Notes under the pieces: model-generated
Database searches by the model: none
The model's input: only the letters and a program-made list of their open reading frames with translations
What the model was told of the DNA's origin: nothing
Part shown: one piece after another, positions 11,669 through 24,077 of the stretch
Numbering within the stretch: position 1 is the first letter of the stretch
Layout: each line of letters begins with the position of its first letter
Position numbers and translations under genes: made by a program
From: Chamaecyparis obtusa
Taxonomy: Eukaryota; Streptophyta; Pinopsida; Cupressales; Cupressaceae
Length of the DNA stretch: 64,000 bases
Direction of reading: 5' to 3'
Assembly (NCBI GenBank): GCA_027943335.1
Contig: BSBK01007724.1
Span: forward strand, 687,501 to 751,500

Positions 11669-13286
11669 TTTTGTGGCTTATGATGGGGTAAGGGAATAGG
11701 AACCTTAAGTGAGTGGCTCACCATAGGTGCTGGAACCCTAAAGTGGTTGCCGAAGGATCCTATGGGTGGGTTTGTAAAAAGTGATAACCTTAAAAATTAA
11801 CCTGGGAAGGGGGGATTCAAAAGATAATGAAAGAAAATATAATAAAGGCCACGAAGACCTGATTGGAGTACTGGGACCATGGATAACTGCCAAGGTGGAT
11901 CCCTATTCATAAAGGGGGGACCGAGGTTACATGGTTGCTAGGGTGGATCCCAATACACAGGTTGTGTGATGACACTTACTTAGGTGGTCTCCTAGAACCT
12001 TAACCTCGGTGTCATAATATGATGATATTTTATGTGTTTTGCTCTTTCTCTTTTGAGTCTTGGATTTATTGGTTTTTTGAGACTTAGATTTCCTTAAGGT
12101 CTTGAGAGTACCTTGGTTCTATCTCCTAGCACGGGGGGTGGAACTTTATCAGTTTCACATGGTTGGGTGCCAAAATTATTTTGAGGTATGGTTCATGGTT
12201 AGTGTCATGGCTTGGATTCTAAGTTGTTCAGTGGTGAAGATTCTGCTCTTGTATCGTGTATCTCTATCTTTTGTTATCAAGGTGTAAAGATGTATTGTAA
12301 GCCCTTGGGTAACTTGATGTAATTATCTTTCTATATGCCTTCGGCAATGTGCAGTAACTATGATTATGTTTGTAAAAGGAAATTGTAAGGAATAAGTTAT
12401 GTATATGAGAAGGGTAGAATTGTGAATTTAAAGAAGGGATTGAATATGGTTAAATCAATGAGTAATTTCTTACCTTATATCTCTTGTGAATTTTAAATGA
12501 AATTGAAGTAATGGTTCTATGCAAACCTTTTTAATGAAAGTACTTATGGATGTAAACTTCTTTAGAAGGAAACTTGTTTTGATATTTGGTTAGTGAAAAG
12601 ATGTGCTAAGGGTTCAAGGGTATCTCCAAGTGAAATAATAAGGGAAAAAGGAACATGTATGTTATCGAAAGAAGTAATGGGATGTGATTTCTTAAATGTA
12701 TATTTCAATGTGACTGATGTCGGGTTATTCAAATAGGTTTAATATAAATCCTTTACTAGATGTTTACAAGGTTATGGTTGATAATTTGTGGAAGTTAAAC
12801 TTATGGAAAAAATGATTCGTTTAATGATTTATGTTGGTTGCCAATATATGATTAAGGACTCTTAATGGAAAAGCTTAAATGAGTTTTGATGGTGCCTTTG
12901 ATTTGAGCATAGTTATGGTTAAGGGGTAAGTAAATATGAAAGAATAAATTTGCTTAGTGGATGTGATAAGTAACATGTGCTTGTTTCACTTCTAAAGGTA
13001 AATTACGTGTTAGTCGGTAAGGGAAATTAATTCCACTAGTTCATTAATGTAATTGGTTATGATGTGAAATGGAATTAATGTTAATTGAAGTTGTAATGAA
13101 AATAGAATTTGTTAGATTAAGTAATTAAATGAAATACTTGATAATGGTAATTGAATTCATTAAGGGAACCTTAAGGAATGTACTTGTGGATGGTAATGAT
13201 GATATGTTAGAGTGTAAAAAAAAATTTAGTTGTAATTTTAGGTCATTGACCTGATTCCTTATGGGTTCCCTGGCGAGGACATTACA

Positions 13287-14526
13287 CTCAAGGCACTACA
13301 TACGCATTTGATTCATTTCCTGTTGTATTTTGAACTTTCATGGGGCCCATGATTTGGGATTTCCTTTTGGTACATTGACAGGTGCTGTATATACTCATTG
13401 TATTTGGCATAAAAATCAATGTATGAAGGGAATGTGATCCACTATCTTGTTGAAATGCCGCAAGTTGCCATGCATTTGAAAATGGTATTTGTTGGCATGA
13501 AACCCCTCTTATTCACCATTATTTCCAAGGGGTATTGTGATACCCATTGTCTTATTCTTCATGCACAGGCCCATGAACTCGTTGCTTCATTGTTGTGTTG
13601 ATGTTACTACTAGTGCCAGCCCACGAGCTTGTGGCATCAAGGATTAATGCTTATTCACCGGTTTTGAAATGAATAGAACCAGTCTCTATGTTGTTTCCAC
13701 ACTTGTTGTTTTACTAGACCATATCTTTTGAATTTGATGTTGCTAATCTTGTTCATTTGTTGTACCATTGATCTAATGTGATGAGATTAATGTTTGTGCT
13801 TATACACTTGTGCCTTGTTTATGTGGCTTGTCAACCTCAGACATATGCGACAGTCTTGAATAAATGATAACTCATGGTTGGGGTATTAACACACTACCCG
13901 TGAGTTAGTAGCCATCTACAATGTCATGTTACTTATGCTTTGATGGCACCACGATCTTCAATCTAAACTGTTTATTGCTTTATATTTAATGGGGCACCAT
14001 GATCCTCTTTGCCTTGATAAACCATAAGCTACTTCTCATATTATTGTTGTACCCTGCTATTCAAGCTTAAGGCCAAACTGGATGTGTGACTTTTGATTAG
14101 CAATGGATCTATCTACCTGACATAGATGCTACATGAAATATCAATGTTGATTTTATGTTGATGTACTGGCATTATGTACTTGATTTTTTACATGGTGCCA
14201 TCATTATTTACTATGCTATGCTATATCTTATTGCTCCTTTGTTTGATGGCACCAAGTAAACAATATTTCAGTCCTTATTTAGTGCATGCTATTTCAATGA
14301 TGTGTGACCCATTTGATGGCACATTGTTTGATTAGAATCATGCCTTTCTATTTATGTATGGATATTCATTACCTCATTGATCTGCCACTGCAAACTATGT
14401 ACCTCTATTCTTGTCGTGCACCATCCTACCACCACTTTTTGGGAATCTTGGTGCCTTGATTCATTGTACAATATTCAGAACATGAAATCTTGCTGCTGCC
14501 TTAGGTGCTTATGTGCTCTGAATGAT
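13287..14526 (-). repeat. M LTR copy 1, segment 2
   Basis: It continues the LTR after S and corresponds to about 51979-53223 of copy 2. It opens with the right copy of CTCAA (13287-13291). It ends in the 19-bp segment CTTATGTGCTCTGAATGAT, where element T interrupts. No genes are seen. Confidence 0.85.
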
Positions 14527-14535
14527 TCATTAACT
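14508..14535. other. Left junction of T: 19-bp duplication plus 9-bp filler
   Basis: CTTATGTGCTCTGAATGAT (14508-14526) recurs at 42553-42571 directly after the T 3' LTR. Copy 2 of the M LTR has it once (about 53205-53223), which shows the empty site. Between the left copy and the TG of the LTR lie nine extra bases, TCATTAACT. Eight of them, TCATTAAC, also occur at 14564-14571 inside the LTR. Confidence 0.8.
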
Positions 14536-15729
14536 TGTAATACCCAAAAAATGGGCTATAGGCTCATTAACCTCCTATATCGACACATCAAATGAAATCG
14601 ACATCAAAGTCCTAACCTAAGGCACATCTGAACATCATCGAATCCTAATTGATTAACCTAAATTCTGCATTGGGGAATATTCCTAGAAATATTCCTATTT
14701 ATCATAATTATCTTTAATTTAATAATTATTTGGTGATAAATCATATTTATCTTAAAGTTTGATTAATTGAATATTCTAAATATTTAATTAATTAGATTTA
14801 ATTCTGCCACTTAATTATTTAATTGAAGTTAATTCTATTTATTCCTAAATTGTATTATTTAATTTTGACAATAAATCCAAAATCCTATGAATAATTGATT
14901 AAATTCTTATTTAATTAATTAAAGCAAGTTGTCAATTTTTAATAATATTGTTTTTGAATAAAAGTTTGAAAAATAATTGATTAACCCATAAATCAATTGT
15001 TTTATTTTGCAAAATTAGTTAAGTTGGAAATAAATCACTTTATTATTAAATTAATTCATAAATAAAACATGCACAATCAGAAAAGAAGACAACTATCAAT
15101 TATCAATTAAATCTAAACTCTATTTTGAGTTAGACTCTACTTTTGCATGTTTCTGTGAGCTAATTATCCTTTATTTAAAAATAACTCAAAAATCAACCTG
15201 AGTTATTTGAGTGATTTATGGCTTTTTTCATGCACCTCCAAAGCCCTAGATTTCTATAAATTAAGGCTTTAGGTCTTCATTTATGATCCATCCACGAATT
15301 GCACACTCACGCTACTAAATTGGAGATTGAAGAATCAATCTTGAGAATTCGAGTTGTTGTGAGATTTTCATTGTTTTTGCATAGTATCCATATCATTTAG
15401 AATATTATTGTTAGATCATTTTAGCATATCAATTTTCATATTAGAATAGTTTCATATCCAGTTTTTCATCTTATTGCATCTAAAATCCAAAAAAATAGAT
15501 TAATTGCATTCATTCCATATCTAGATTTTGCATTCAAATCCTTCGTTTAGGTGTCGTCAAGGTCACTGATCTCGATATAATTTGAGAATACATACTTGCA
15601 TCTACTAGAAGGTAGTAAATTGCTGGTTAGTTTAGTTTTCAATTACTTGCACGATTTTGATTTTAGCTAAGCTCTAATGTTTTACTGAAGTGTTGTTTCT
15701 ACAGATCAGGTAGAAAATTCACACACACA
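14536..15729 (+). repeat. T 5' LTR (1194 bp)
   Basis: It starts TGTAATACCC and ends in an AC run, ...TTCACACACACA, directly before the primer-binding site. It is nearly identical to 41358-42552. It is strongly AT-rich with many TTAATTAA-like stretches. It contains a TATA-like box at 15254. Confidence 0.92.
15254..15262 (+). promoter_or_regulatory. T LTR TATA-like box
   Basis: CTATAAATT follows GCCCTAGATTT and precedes AAGGCTT. The same box is at 42076-42084 in the 3' LTR. It sits about 470 bp before the LTR end, a plausible place for the U3/R boundary promoter. Confidence 0.45.
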
Positions 15730-15752
15730 TTTTTGGCGCCCACTGTGGGGCC
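15730..15752 (+). other. T primer-binding site
   Basis: TTTTTGGCGCCCACTGTGGG, followed by GCC, directly follows the LTR. This TGGCGCC...GTGGGGC type is common in plant Tat/Athila elements, where a tRNA 3' end primes minus-strand synthesis. I cannot name the tRNA with certainty. Confidence 0.75.
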
Positions 15753-18017
15753 CTGAAATGGGTTTGCCTTCAAATTTTATCAATTTCTATCATTTTCTTG
15801 TTTTTTTCTATTCCAAGCTATGATTTTTATTCTCTGTCCATACAATTTTCGTACAATTTTTATCAGAAACTTGTACCAGGAGATACCCACTATCATACGA
15901 TAGTTGATTTGATCCAGGATCACACAAGCAGAAACCAACTGTCATTTGAAATCTTTATTGTCGTGTAATCTGATACCCATTATCATACGAGCTTCTAGAT
16001 TGTCATCTAGGAGGTAACCCACTGTCGTACGAGTTTTAGTGCCAGAGTTCAATTATCATTTCACTTTTTCAGGTAGTTTGTCAGATTTGGTTTTTAGATT
16101 TTGACTAACAGCTAACCCTACAATTGAAACTCTCTATTTTTTATTGATTTTCACTGGTTTTTGATTGGAAAAAGTGCAAGAATTGCTAAAAATAGGTAAA
16201 AATCTACTAAGCACATTGTGAGGAATTAAGGTAACCTTCTCAGCTAATAACATTTTGATTTGGATTAAAAAGAACTCTTGCGTGTCAAGCTTGTGTGACC
16301 TTTATTGCTTTCATATCACATATTTCATTTGGGCTCTAAAAAATGAACATAGATTTTCTTTCAGCATCTTTGTTACACATAGTAAATAGGCCCTATGAAC
16401 ACTATTCATGGCTCTTGAGAGAGTGAGGTTCCAGTGAAACTCTTCTCAATGAAGGAACCCTTGTAGGTAGGGAGGATACTGAGGGAGTCTCACGTTCTAC
16501 TAGATTTGTGCTTCTTCAGCTTATGATTGATACATTCTCTCTCTAGAGAGGTTGATAGATCATGAGTGGTTGACATCATAGATCTTTGGGAGATAATCTT
16601 GGTCTTAGCATGTCAGATTAATCTGTCTACTTTGTTTGGGTTAAAAGTGAAAAGGCTAGAGGATTATGCTCTACTCCCTTTTTGGGTAGTACCAGAAACT
16701 CAGATCCTTGAATCTCGAACAAGTCTCCATGTATATTTTGTGAGTCACCTTTAGAGAGGGTTATCCATAGTGTAAATTCCCTTAATTGGGTCAAACACAT
16801 TGACAAAACCTCAAGCGGTAATAGCCATTTTCACTGTGGTAGTGACAACCACTATATAAATGTCCTATTGGAAGAAATATCCACAGGTGTGGTCTCTTGT
16901 TGGGCTGTCAGATCTCCCTAGCAGATGCTGAAGATTAAGTTCTCAGATTGTGTCAAAACCCTAGTGTGCCTAGATTGGAGTTCACCCTCTTAGATCATAA
17001 AAGTTGTAGAGTCAAACCATTACTAAAAACCCTAGTTAGGCCAAATTTTCATTTTCTAGGAATATGTGCATTATTGCAAAACTTTTTGGAACATACACAA
17101 TTAGCACTTCTAAGGATTAGCACAAATAAGTCACTTGATTATTCATGCACAAGGTTGCTTTTTCCCTTGTTCATTATTTTTAGACATGCTTGAAATCACT
17201 TGCTTGCTATTTTGTGTGCTTTCTTATCTATCTGGTTACTGAAAATGAACAAATCTATTACAATCCTCAAATCTGGACATTGAAATTTGCAAACAAATCT
17301 GAAACTGAAAACCTAAAAAATTACAAAATCTAATGTCAAACACCTTTCTAGAGTCAACAGTCATTTTGTAAAGTCAAAAAGTCATACAAATTTTGGCTAT
17401 TGTGGTTTCAGAACCCCCATATTATCGTATGGTATCAGGTACATTATCGTATGAGTTTTGTTGCCAGTCAATTCCAAAAAGTCAAAATTCCTACAATCAA
17501 CTATCGTGCGAGTTTGACAACTGTCGTATGAGTTCTTCAATTGTCATTTCATGCTATACCCACTATCGTATGAGCTTGTAGAAAGTCATTTGGGAAATTT
17601 TGAAAAGTTGTCAGAACTGTCAGAGACCAGCTTTTCTAGTCTATTTCCAAAATCTATCAAATAAATTACTGTGTCAGGAATAGAGCATCAAATACTGAGA
17701 ATCCAATGATTTTCCTAAAGTGACCTTTTGAATTCGATTTAGCCTTTTATTTAATCGATTTGAGTCTTTATCATCTTGTGTCAAAACCTTGTCATAACTA
17801 TCAATCTTCAATCAATCATCAAAATGACTAAGTGTGGTGAACTTGTGTCCACTATCTTTTGGGAATCTACCCATACATCCAAGGCATAGTCTCCTTCATC
17901 TACATCTAATCTAAGCTTTAATTAATCAAACCTTGACAAGGTTGCATCATTTGATCTTCTTGAATTAGATCTTTCTTTAGTTGTCTTCATCATATTCTTT
18001 TGTTTCACCCAAGGTTA
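15753..18017 (+). other. T long 5' leader
   Basis: About 2.3 kb without a recognisable gene separates the primer site from gag. It contains eight copies of a 13-bp ACTRTCRTAYGAG-like motif in two clusters. A segment at about 17090-17220 (GAACATACACA, then TTCATGCACAAGGTTGCTTT) matches the leader of N at about 27700-27840. Short ORFs (16566-16754, 16948-17193) look incidental. Confidence 0.65.
15889..17574 (+). repeat. Dispersed 13-bp motif, ACTRTCRTAYGAG type, 8 copies
   Basis: Copies start at 15889, 15979, 16021, 17421, 17443, 17500, 17520 and 17562. Several follow TACCCA or AACCCA (for example TACCCACTATCGTATGAG). The first reads as a near-palindrome, CTATCATACGATAG. Spacing is irregular, so this is not a tandem array. 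It could be a protein-binding or RNA motif, or the decayed trace of an older repeat. Confidence 0.65.
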
Positions 18018-19560
18018 ATGGTGGAAACTAGAGCTTCCTCTCACAAGAAATCTAGAGAAGCATCCCATACATTACCTATAACCACTACCAGGGGTCCAAC
18101 TCTTGAGCAACTCTACAATTTTGGTCTTTATGAAGATGACAGTCTTGGCAACTTTTGATTAAAAAATGGTTACATTCCTCTTTCAACTCACGGAGGTAAT
18201 CAACAAACTCCTCCTCAATCTATCCTAGGGAGAACTCCTACCATGTCTCAAGTAGGGACAAACTTTGGCTCTCAAAGAGCTCAATCTCAACATGGTGCAG
18301 ATCAGGAACCCACACCTGAAGAAATTGCTCAATATCAAAATGATGATAACTTCAAACGAATGATGAAGCATTTCTTGAAAGAGGATAGAGAGGCATACTT
18401 TTTACAATTGGCTCATCAAGGAGCTAAACTTCCTCCCAAATTTAATATTGAAGATATCATTACACATGAGGAAGAAACTCCACTCACAGCTATGATGAAA
18501 TAGATGCATGCCATGCAAGTCAAACTTAATAACCTTGAGAAAGAAAAGGAACCCAAGGAGTTCTCCATGGAGGCCCTATGTCCTTTTCCATTTGACAAAG
18601 ACTTGTACATGCCACCATTCCCAAAAAGAGTGGAGATGCCTAAATATGATAAGTGTGATGGACACTCAGATCCTCAAGATCATGTTAGAGAATTTTGTAC
18701 ACAATCTATGGAGTTCATGCATGAACCAACATATCTTATGCGTCTCTTTCCTTGATCTTTGGGAGGAGAAGCTATTCATTGGTTCTCTAGATTTCCTTCT
18801 ACTATCAAAACTTTTGAGGAGTTGATCAAAATGTTCTATTAGAAATACTCCTAAAACATTCAACATCCAGTCACAATGATTGATATATGTAATCTCAAGC
18901 AATATCTAGGCAAACCATTCTTGACATTTCTCAAAAGATGGAGGAAGAAATTCTCTCTATATGCTAGGTCTATTCTAGAAACTGAGAAACTGGAAATCTT
19001 CATCAATAATCTTATCCAAAAAATCAACTACCCTTTACAAATGCAAGATCATACATCTTTGGATAAGATGGTAGACAATGCGATCAAAATTGAAAAAGTA
19101 CTTGTGAAAAAAGGAGAAATCACACTTCAAAAGGACAAGTATGAATCAGGATCTAGTTCTAAAGAAAAGAACAAAAACTAGAACAAGAATAAAGGCATTG
19201 TCACAGATGGTGTTGTTGATACTATCTATGCCCCATCAAAGGCACCAACTTTCAATCTAACTATTGGCACCCAAGGCATCAAAGCTTTAGAACAAAAGGT
19301 GTCTAAACCATCTCAAAAGAAGCCAGAGTATAAAAAGTGGTCAGTTGATAATAAACGAACGTTCACTCCACTTGGAGAATCTTTAGAATCAGCTATGAGA
19401 ACTCTATTGGCTAATAACATCATCTCTTTGCCTGAGATCCAACAATCTGATCTAGATCCTAAACCAAAATGGTGAAGGGAGAATGAATTATGTGATTTCC
19501 ATTAAGGTAAAGGTCACAAAACTAATCACTACTTATGCTTGAAGCATACTATTCCAGATC
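18018..19560 (+). pseudogene. T gag remnant
   Basis: The start MVETRASSHK at 18018 is the first ATG in the frame that carries gag throughout. Motifs include EEIAQYQNDDNFKRMMKHFL, FPKRVEMPKYDKCDGHSDPQ, GGEAIHWFSRFPSTIKTFEE and KPFLTFLKRWRKKF. These match the plant gag core (P-K-F/Y-x-G...DP..H). A zinc-knuckle-like segment at 19491-19538 has C-x2-H-x4-H-x6-C spacing (CDFH, GKGH, then C after HYL). In-frame stops lie near 18158, 18501, 18753, 18840 and 19179, plus one in the knuckle. The frame itself does not shift, so the decay is mainly point mutation. Confidence 0.85.
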
Positions 19561-20780
19561 TGATTGATAAGGGAGATATCACCATTGACAATCATAAGAG
19601 CAATAATGATCATACAACATTCATAGAACCATTTTTGAAACATGGTCAAGAAGTTTCATCTTCTCAACCTAATATGGGGGCAAAGGTCAATTATGCTTAC
19701 CCTGGAAATAATGGTGTTATCAATATGGTTGAACCTTGTCTCTCTGAGCATTGCAATGCCATCACAATTGTGCGAAGAGATAGAGATCATACTTTAGCTA
19801 ATGTAGTGACTCGATCACAAGCTCAGGCCCATCTGAATGGACAAATCCCAAATTCATGAAATGTCCCTAGGATGCCTTTCAATCTTTTTTTTGCTTCAAA
19901 ATATAAGGCTATTTATAAATCTTCCAATCCTAAAGATACAAGGCCAACATCTTATAGCATTTTTCAACAACTCCAACACACTAATGCAAAAATCTCCATG
20001 TTTGAGTTGTTTCGAATATCTCCCGCTCATAGAGCTATTCTAGACAAAGATTTTCTCGGATCCAATGTTCCTAATGACCTTGATTTAGATAGATTCCAGA
20101 CTATGGTTGGACATCTTACATCTCCATAATATATCTCCTTTTTAGAGGAAGATGACAACTCCTTGAGTCACCCACATAACAAGCCCTTGCATATAGAGGT
20201 CTTGATCCAAAACCATAGAGTCAAACGTGTGTTGATAGATAGAGGCACTGGCCTAAATATTTGTTCTTATAGCTTGGTCACACAATTGGGATTTTTAGAA
20301 TTGGCTATTGATCCTAGAAAGAAAATAACTATAAAAACTATGATGAACAAGAAAGATCTTCTAAAGGCACCATTTTCTTACCTATTAGAGCAAGTCCAGT
20401 TATCAGAGATACTATATGTCAGGTTCTTGATCTACCTTTGGCTTACAACATCCTTCTAGGGAGACCATGGATACATGAGATGAAGGCTATTCCTTCTACA
20501 TTCCACCAATGCTTGAAATTTTCTTATGGAGTAGAAGTCACTATTCCAGTAGACATATCCACCACTTGTAATACATTGAAGGAAAGTGCAGATAAACTTG
20601 TGCCTAATAACAGAGAATCTTCCATTGAGCCAACTGAAGAAGCATCCACATCTAAAATGGAAGACATTGCAGAAGAGGTTAATATCAAAGACAATGGTAT
20701 GGGAGTATACACTATAGAGCCAGTCTTATCTTTGACATCTCTCCCTATCTCACCTAACTCTTATGGACAATCTTTAAAAT
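19561..20780 (+). pseudogene. T protease region remnant
   Basis: A spacer reading SMFELFRISPAHRAIL leads into a retropepsin-like domain. PLHIEVLIQNHRVKRVLIDR is followed by GTGLNICS; the active-site loop reads DRGTG where this lineage usually has D-G-G/S. The domain closes with YNILLGRPWIHEMKAIPSTF, typical of plant Ty3 proteases. The reading shifts frame between about 20420 and 20440. Protease would cut the polyprotein in the particle. A Thr/Glu-rich spacer follows. Confidence 0.8.
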
Positions 20781-20875
20781 AGTCCAAACCAGACTCTAAA
20801 GAACCTCTTGAGGCATATAAAAAGAATTTTGTAGCAAAAAAAGTCTCCAAGAAAGAATTTGAAGAAGATGAAGCT

Positions 20876-21283
20876 GTGCTTGCATGGCTATACAAAGATG
20901 AACTTGAATCTCAGGCTGTTCAAACTAGTGACTCTATAGTATCCAAAATCCCTTCTAAGGCATATGGTCTAGGAGATAAATTAATAGCTAAGATGGGATA
21001 TTTAGGTAAAGGACCTCTAGGAGTCAAAGGAGAAGGTCTTATAACGCCTATTTCACATACTAGTAGGGAAAACAAAGATACTGTTGGCCTAGACTTTGAA
21101 AATAAACCCTTCCACCTCAAAGGTAATTGTTCCCATGTCATAGAGCAGATCACACCAGGAGAACCTCTTCTTAAGAAGGAAGAAACTGAACCATCAGATA
21201 GTGATTCAGACAGCTCTAATATGAGTGTTTGCCTAAAGAAATCAAAGACCTTCTTGATGATAAAGATGATCCAATCAAAATAA
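20876..21283 (+). pseudogene. T polyprotein segment with G-patch-like motif
   Basis: At 20966-21049 the reading GLGDKLIAKMGYLGKGPLGV, then KGEGLITPI, has the glycine spacing of a G-patch (G-x2-L-x-K-M-G-Y-x-G-K-G-x-G). G-patches bind nucleic acid or helicase partners; some retroviruses carry one after protease. Here it lies between protease and RT, in the frame of the protease C-terminus. An acidic Ser/Asp stretch (EPSDSDSDSSNMS) follows. The domain call is by eye. Confidence 0.65.
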
Positions 21284-22182
21284 TTAATGTAGTAGAAAAA
21301 TAAGAACCTACTATCAATCAAGAGATAGTTGCCACACAAGTACCAACTAATCTTGAAAACAATCAAGAAGAGGAAGGTGATAGTAATTCTGAGATAAATT
21401 CCCATGAGTATGAATTCAAATTAGAATCTGAGGGTAACCCTTCTTGGGGTATTCATCCTGACTTTACTCATGTTCTTAGATTTCCTAGAGGCATAGATGA
21501 AGAATCTAATGACTATGAATAGAGAGCCATTCTAGAAGAAGAAGAGCTTATTATAGAGAAACATGTTGATGTTATTCACTAGTATGCACCTGAACCCAAC
21601 GTAAGTCTAGAGTGAAATGATGAACCTATTGAGTTTGATCCACCTATGGCTGAATTGGACTCCCACAATGACATTGAGCCTATTCATGAATTGAATGTCT
21701 TAAGTTGTAATATCACCTTTGAACTTGAGCATCGGGTTAGGACCAATGATGACAGATCCATATCTATAAATACTATCTCCCAATCTTTTCCTACTTTGAC
21801 TATCCAATATCTAGACTTTATTGATCAAACCTCCACAAATCCGAGCCATGGTATTTATACCTTCCCAAATGACTATTCCATTTCTTGCTACCTCAATGCA
21901 GTTGAGCCTATGAGTACTTCCATCAGTGAACTAAGAATTAGCATGATAGAGTCAGACATCAAGTATCTTAGTCAAAAAAATAAGAATAAAAAGAAAAAGA
22001 AAAATAGTTCTGAGGGTGAAAACCACTTTGTGGCAATCTTAGAACCTACAAAAGTAAAAATAAAAGATGTATCTGAAGGTGAAAACCTCTTTGAGGTGCC
22101 TAAGGATGAGATATTTGATGTTCTTCCGAGTCATTTATAGGACAAATCTCTAGTTTTAATTGAGCCCACTCAATCCATCAAT
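21284..22182 (+). pseudogene. T linker before RT
   Basis: A Glu/Asp/Ser-rich, low-complexity stretch fills the space between the G-patch-like segment and RT. One block (21646-22137) is open for 164 codons and contains a Lys-rich run (KNKNKKKKKNSS) and a repeated SEGEN(H/L)F phrase. It reads like the variable linker common in Tat polyproteins. No domain is recognised. Confidence 0.5.
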
Positions 22183-23640
22183 TTGGGAACAATAGAAGAA
22201 CCACAGTTGATTCATGTGGCACAATCTTTATCAGAAGAAGAGAAGAAAAATTTTACAACATTTCTAATAGAAAAGAAGATCAACTTTTCATGGAAATATT
22301 CAGATATGCCAGGGTTGGATCATAATCTTATAATGCATCATTTATCCATAGCTCCAAATGTTAAACCTATCAAGCAAAAGTTGAGAAAGATGCATCCTCA
22401 TGTTGCACTCTTGGTAAAAGCTAAATTAGAGAAGCTCCTAAAAGCCGGATTCATCTGAGTTATTGATTATGTAGAGTGGATCTCTAATATTGTACCTATT
22501 TCAAAACTAGATAAATCAATCAGAGTATGCACAAATTTTAGAGACGTAAACAGAGTATACCCTAAGGATGATTTTCTACTACCTAACATTGATATGATAG
22601 TGGACATGACTACGGGCTTTGAGATGTATTCTTTAATGGATGGTTTTTCTCGATATAATCAAATAAAAATTGCTCCAGAGGATCAAGAGAAAACTACTTT
22701 TACATGTGCATGGGGCACCTTCTATTGGAATGTCATGCCATTTGGGCTTAAAAATGCTGGTGCTACATATCAAAGAGCCATGACATCTATTTTTCATGAC
22801 ATGATGCATAGGACTATGGAGGATTATGTTGATGATACTTTAGCAAAATCTATGATTAGAATTGAACATCTAAATGATTTGAGCAAAATACTAGATAGAA
22901 TGGAAAAATTTAGTCTCAGACTAAATCCTAAGAAGTGTGCTTTTGGTGTCACTTCTAGAAAGCTCTTAGGATACATAGTCTCAAAGAAGGGCATTGAAGT
23001 TGATCCAGCTAAAGTAAAGGCTATCATGGAAATGCAACCTCCAAATAATATTAGTCAAATGAGGACATTGCAAGGAAGAGTTCAATCTATTAGATGCTTT
23101 ATATCACAGCTAGCAGACATATCACAACCTTTTACAAAAACATTACATAAAGGTGTGACATTTTCATGGAATGAAGAATGTGAGAACAAATTTAATCATA
23201 TCAAGAAGTATCTATCAAATCCTCCTATCTTGATGCCTCCCATTCCAGGGAAGCCTTTGATCTTATATGTCTCCGCAACAAATATATCACTAGGGGCATT
23301 GCTAGCACAACATGATGAGAACAAAAAAGAAAGAGCTATATACTATATCAGTAGAACATTGGTCACATATGAGAAGAACTATTCAATGATTGAGAAAGCT
23401 TGTCTAGCTATGATCTTTGTAGCATAGAAACTGAGACACTACATGTTAGCTCATACCACACAATTGGTAGCTAAAATTGATCCACTCAAGTACCTACTAA
23501 GCAAAGTTGTCCTCACAGGTAGATTAGCTAAATGGGTCACGCTCTTAAGTGAATTTGACATTGAATATGTGGAAAGAAAAGATATTAAAGGATAGGTTAC
23601 TGCTGATCAATTAGTGGATGCACCTATGATTGATGATACA
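22183..23640 (+). pseudogene. T reverse transcriptase and RNase H remnant
   Basis: The RT opens with FSWKYSDMPGLDHNLIMHHL and KQKLRKMHP, the standard entry of plant Tat RT. Then come RVCTNFRDVNRVYPKDDF, MDGFSRYNQIKI, WGTFYWNVMPFGLKNAGATY and an intact YVDD box (about 22826). Thumb and connection follow (KLLGYIVSKKGIEVDPAKV). RNase H is degenerate: ILYVSATNISLGALL has Val-Ser where Asp is usual, as often seen when a second RNase H exists. Stops occur after AGFI (22456) and FVA (23425). Confidence 0.88.
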
Positions 23641-23679
23641 CCAATGCAAATAGAATTTCCAATTCCTCTATCATGACTC

Positions 23680-24077
23680 TTTCTTCTAGGGAATGGCAGT
23701 TATTCTTTGATGGCTCCTATAAATAGAATGGGTCAGGAGCAAGCATATTATTCATAACTCCTCAAGGATACTCAATCCCAAAAGCATTCAGATTAAAGTT
23801 TCCTTGCACAAACAATATTGCAGAATATGAAGCCCTTTTGAATGGTATGAAAATAGAAATTGAATGGAGAGTGAAAGAGCTACACATTCATGGAGACTCT
23901 CAACTTGTTATCCATCAAGTCAATGATGTGTACCAAAATAAAGATGAAAAGCTCATTCCTTACAAGAGAATGGTAGATGATCTAAAGAAGTATTTCATAT
24001 CTATCACATTTGAGAAAATTCTTAGAATAGAGAATAAGGCTACCGATGCAATGGCAACATTATCTACTTTATTATAG
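23680..24077 (+). pseudogene. T second (archaeal-type) RNase H remnant
   Basis: FFDGSYK, then NGSGASILFITPQGYSIPKA, TNNIAEYEALLNGM, HIHGDSQLVIHQV and IENKATDAMATL follow the order of the extra RNase H found in Tat elements. The acidic residues in FDGS, EYEAL and GDSQL are present. It lies after the normal RNase H and before integrase. A stop replaces a residue after FDGSYK. Frame differs from RT, so a shift lies near 23640-23690. Confidence 0.85.

Larger units (their letters stand above)
8335..13286. mobile_element. S: 4.95-kb solo-LTR-like insertion
   Basis: It starts TGTAATGCCCC and ends GGACATTACA, so the termini form the short inverted repeat TGTAATG/CATTACA. It is flanked by the 5-bp duplication CTCAA and is absent from the same place in M LTR copy 2. 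No internal LTR pair, primer-binding site or pol motif is seen. The simplest reading is a very long solo LTR left by recombination; a non-autonomous unit with unusual ends is the alternative. Small ORFs inside (for example 8846-9052 and 9929-10189) have no recognisable content. Confidence 0.7.

Noticed and set aside
20920..21405. 161-codon minus-strand ORF
   Set aside because: It is the shadow of the G-patch-like segment and linker of T on the plus strand, whose composition and motifs fit the polyprotein.
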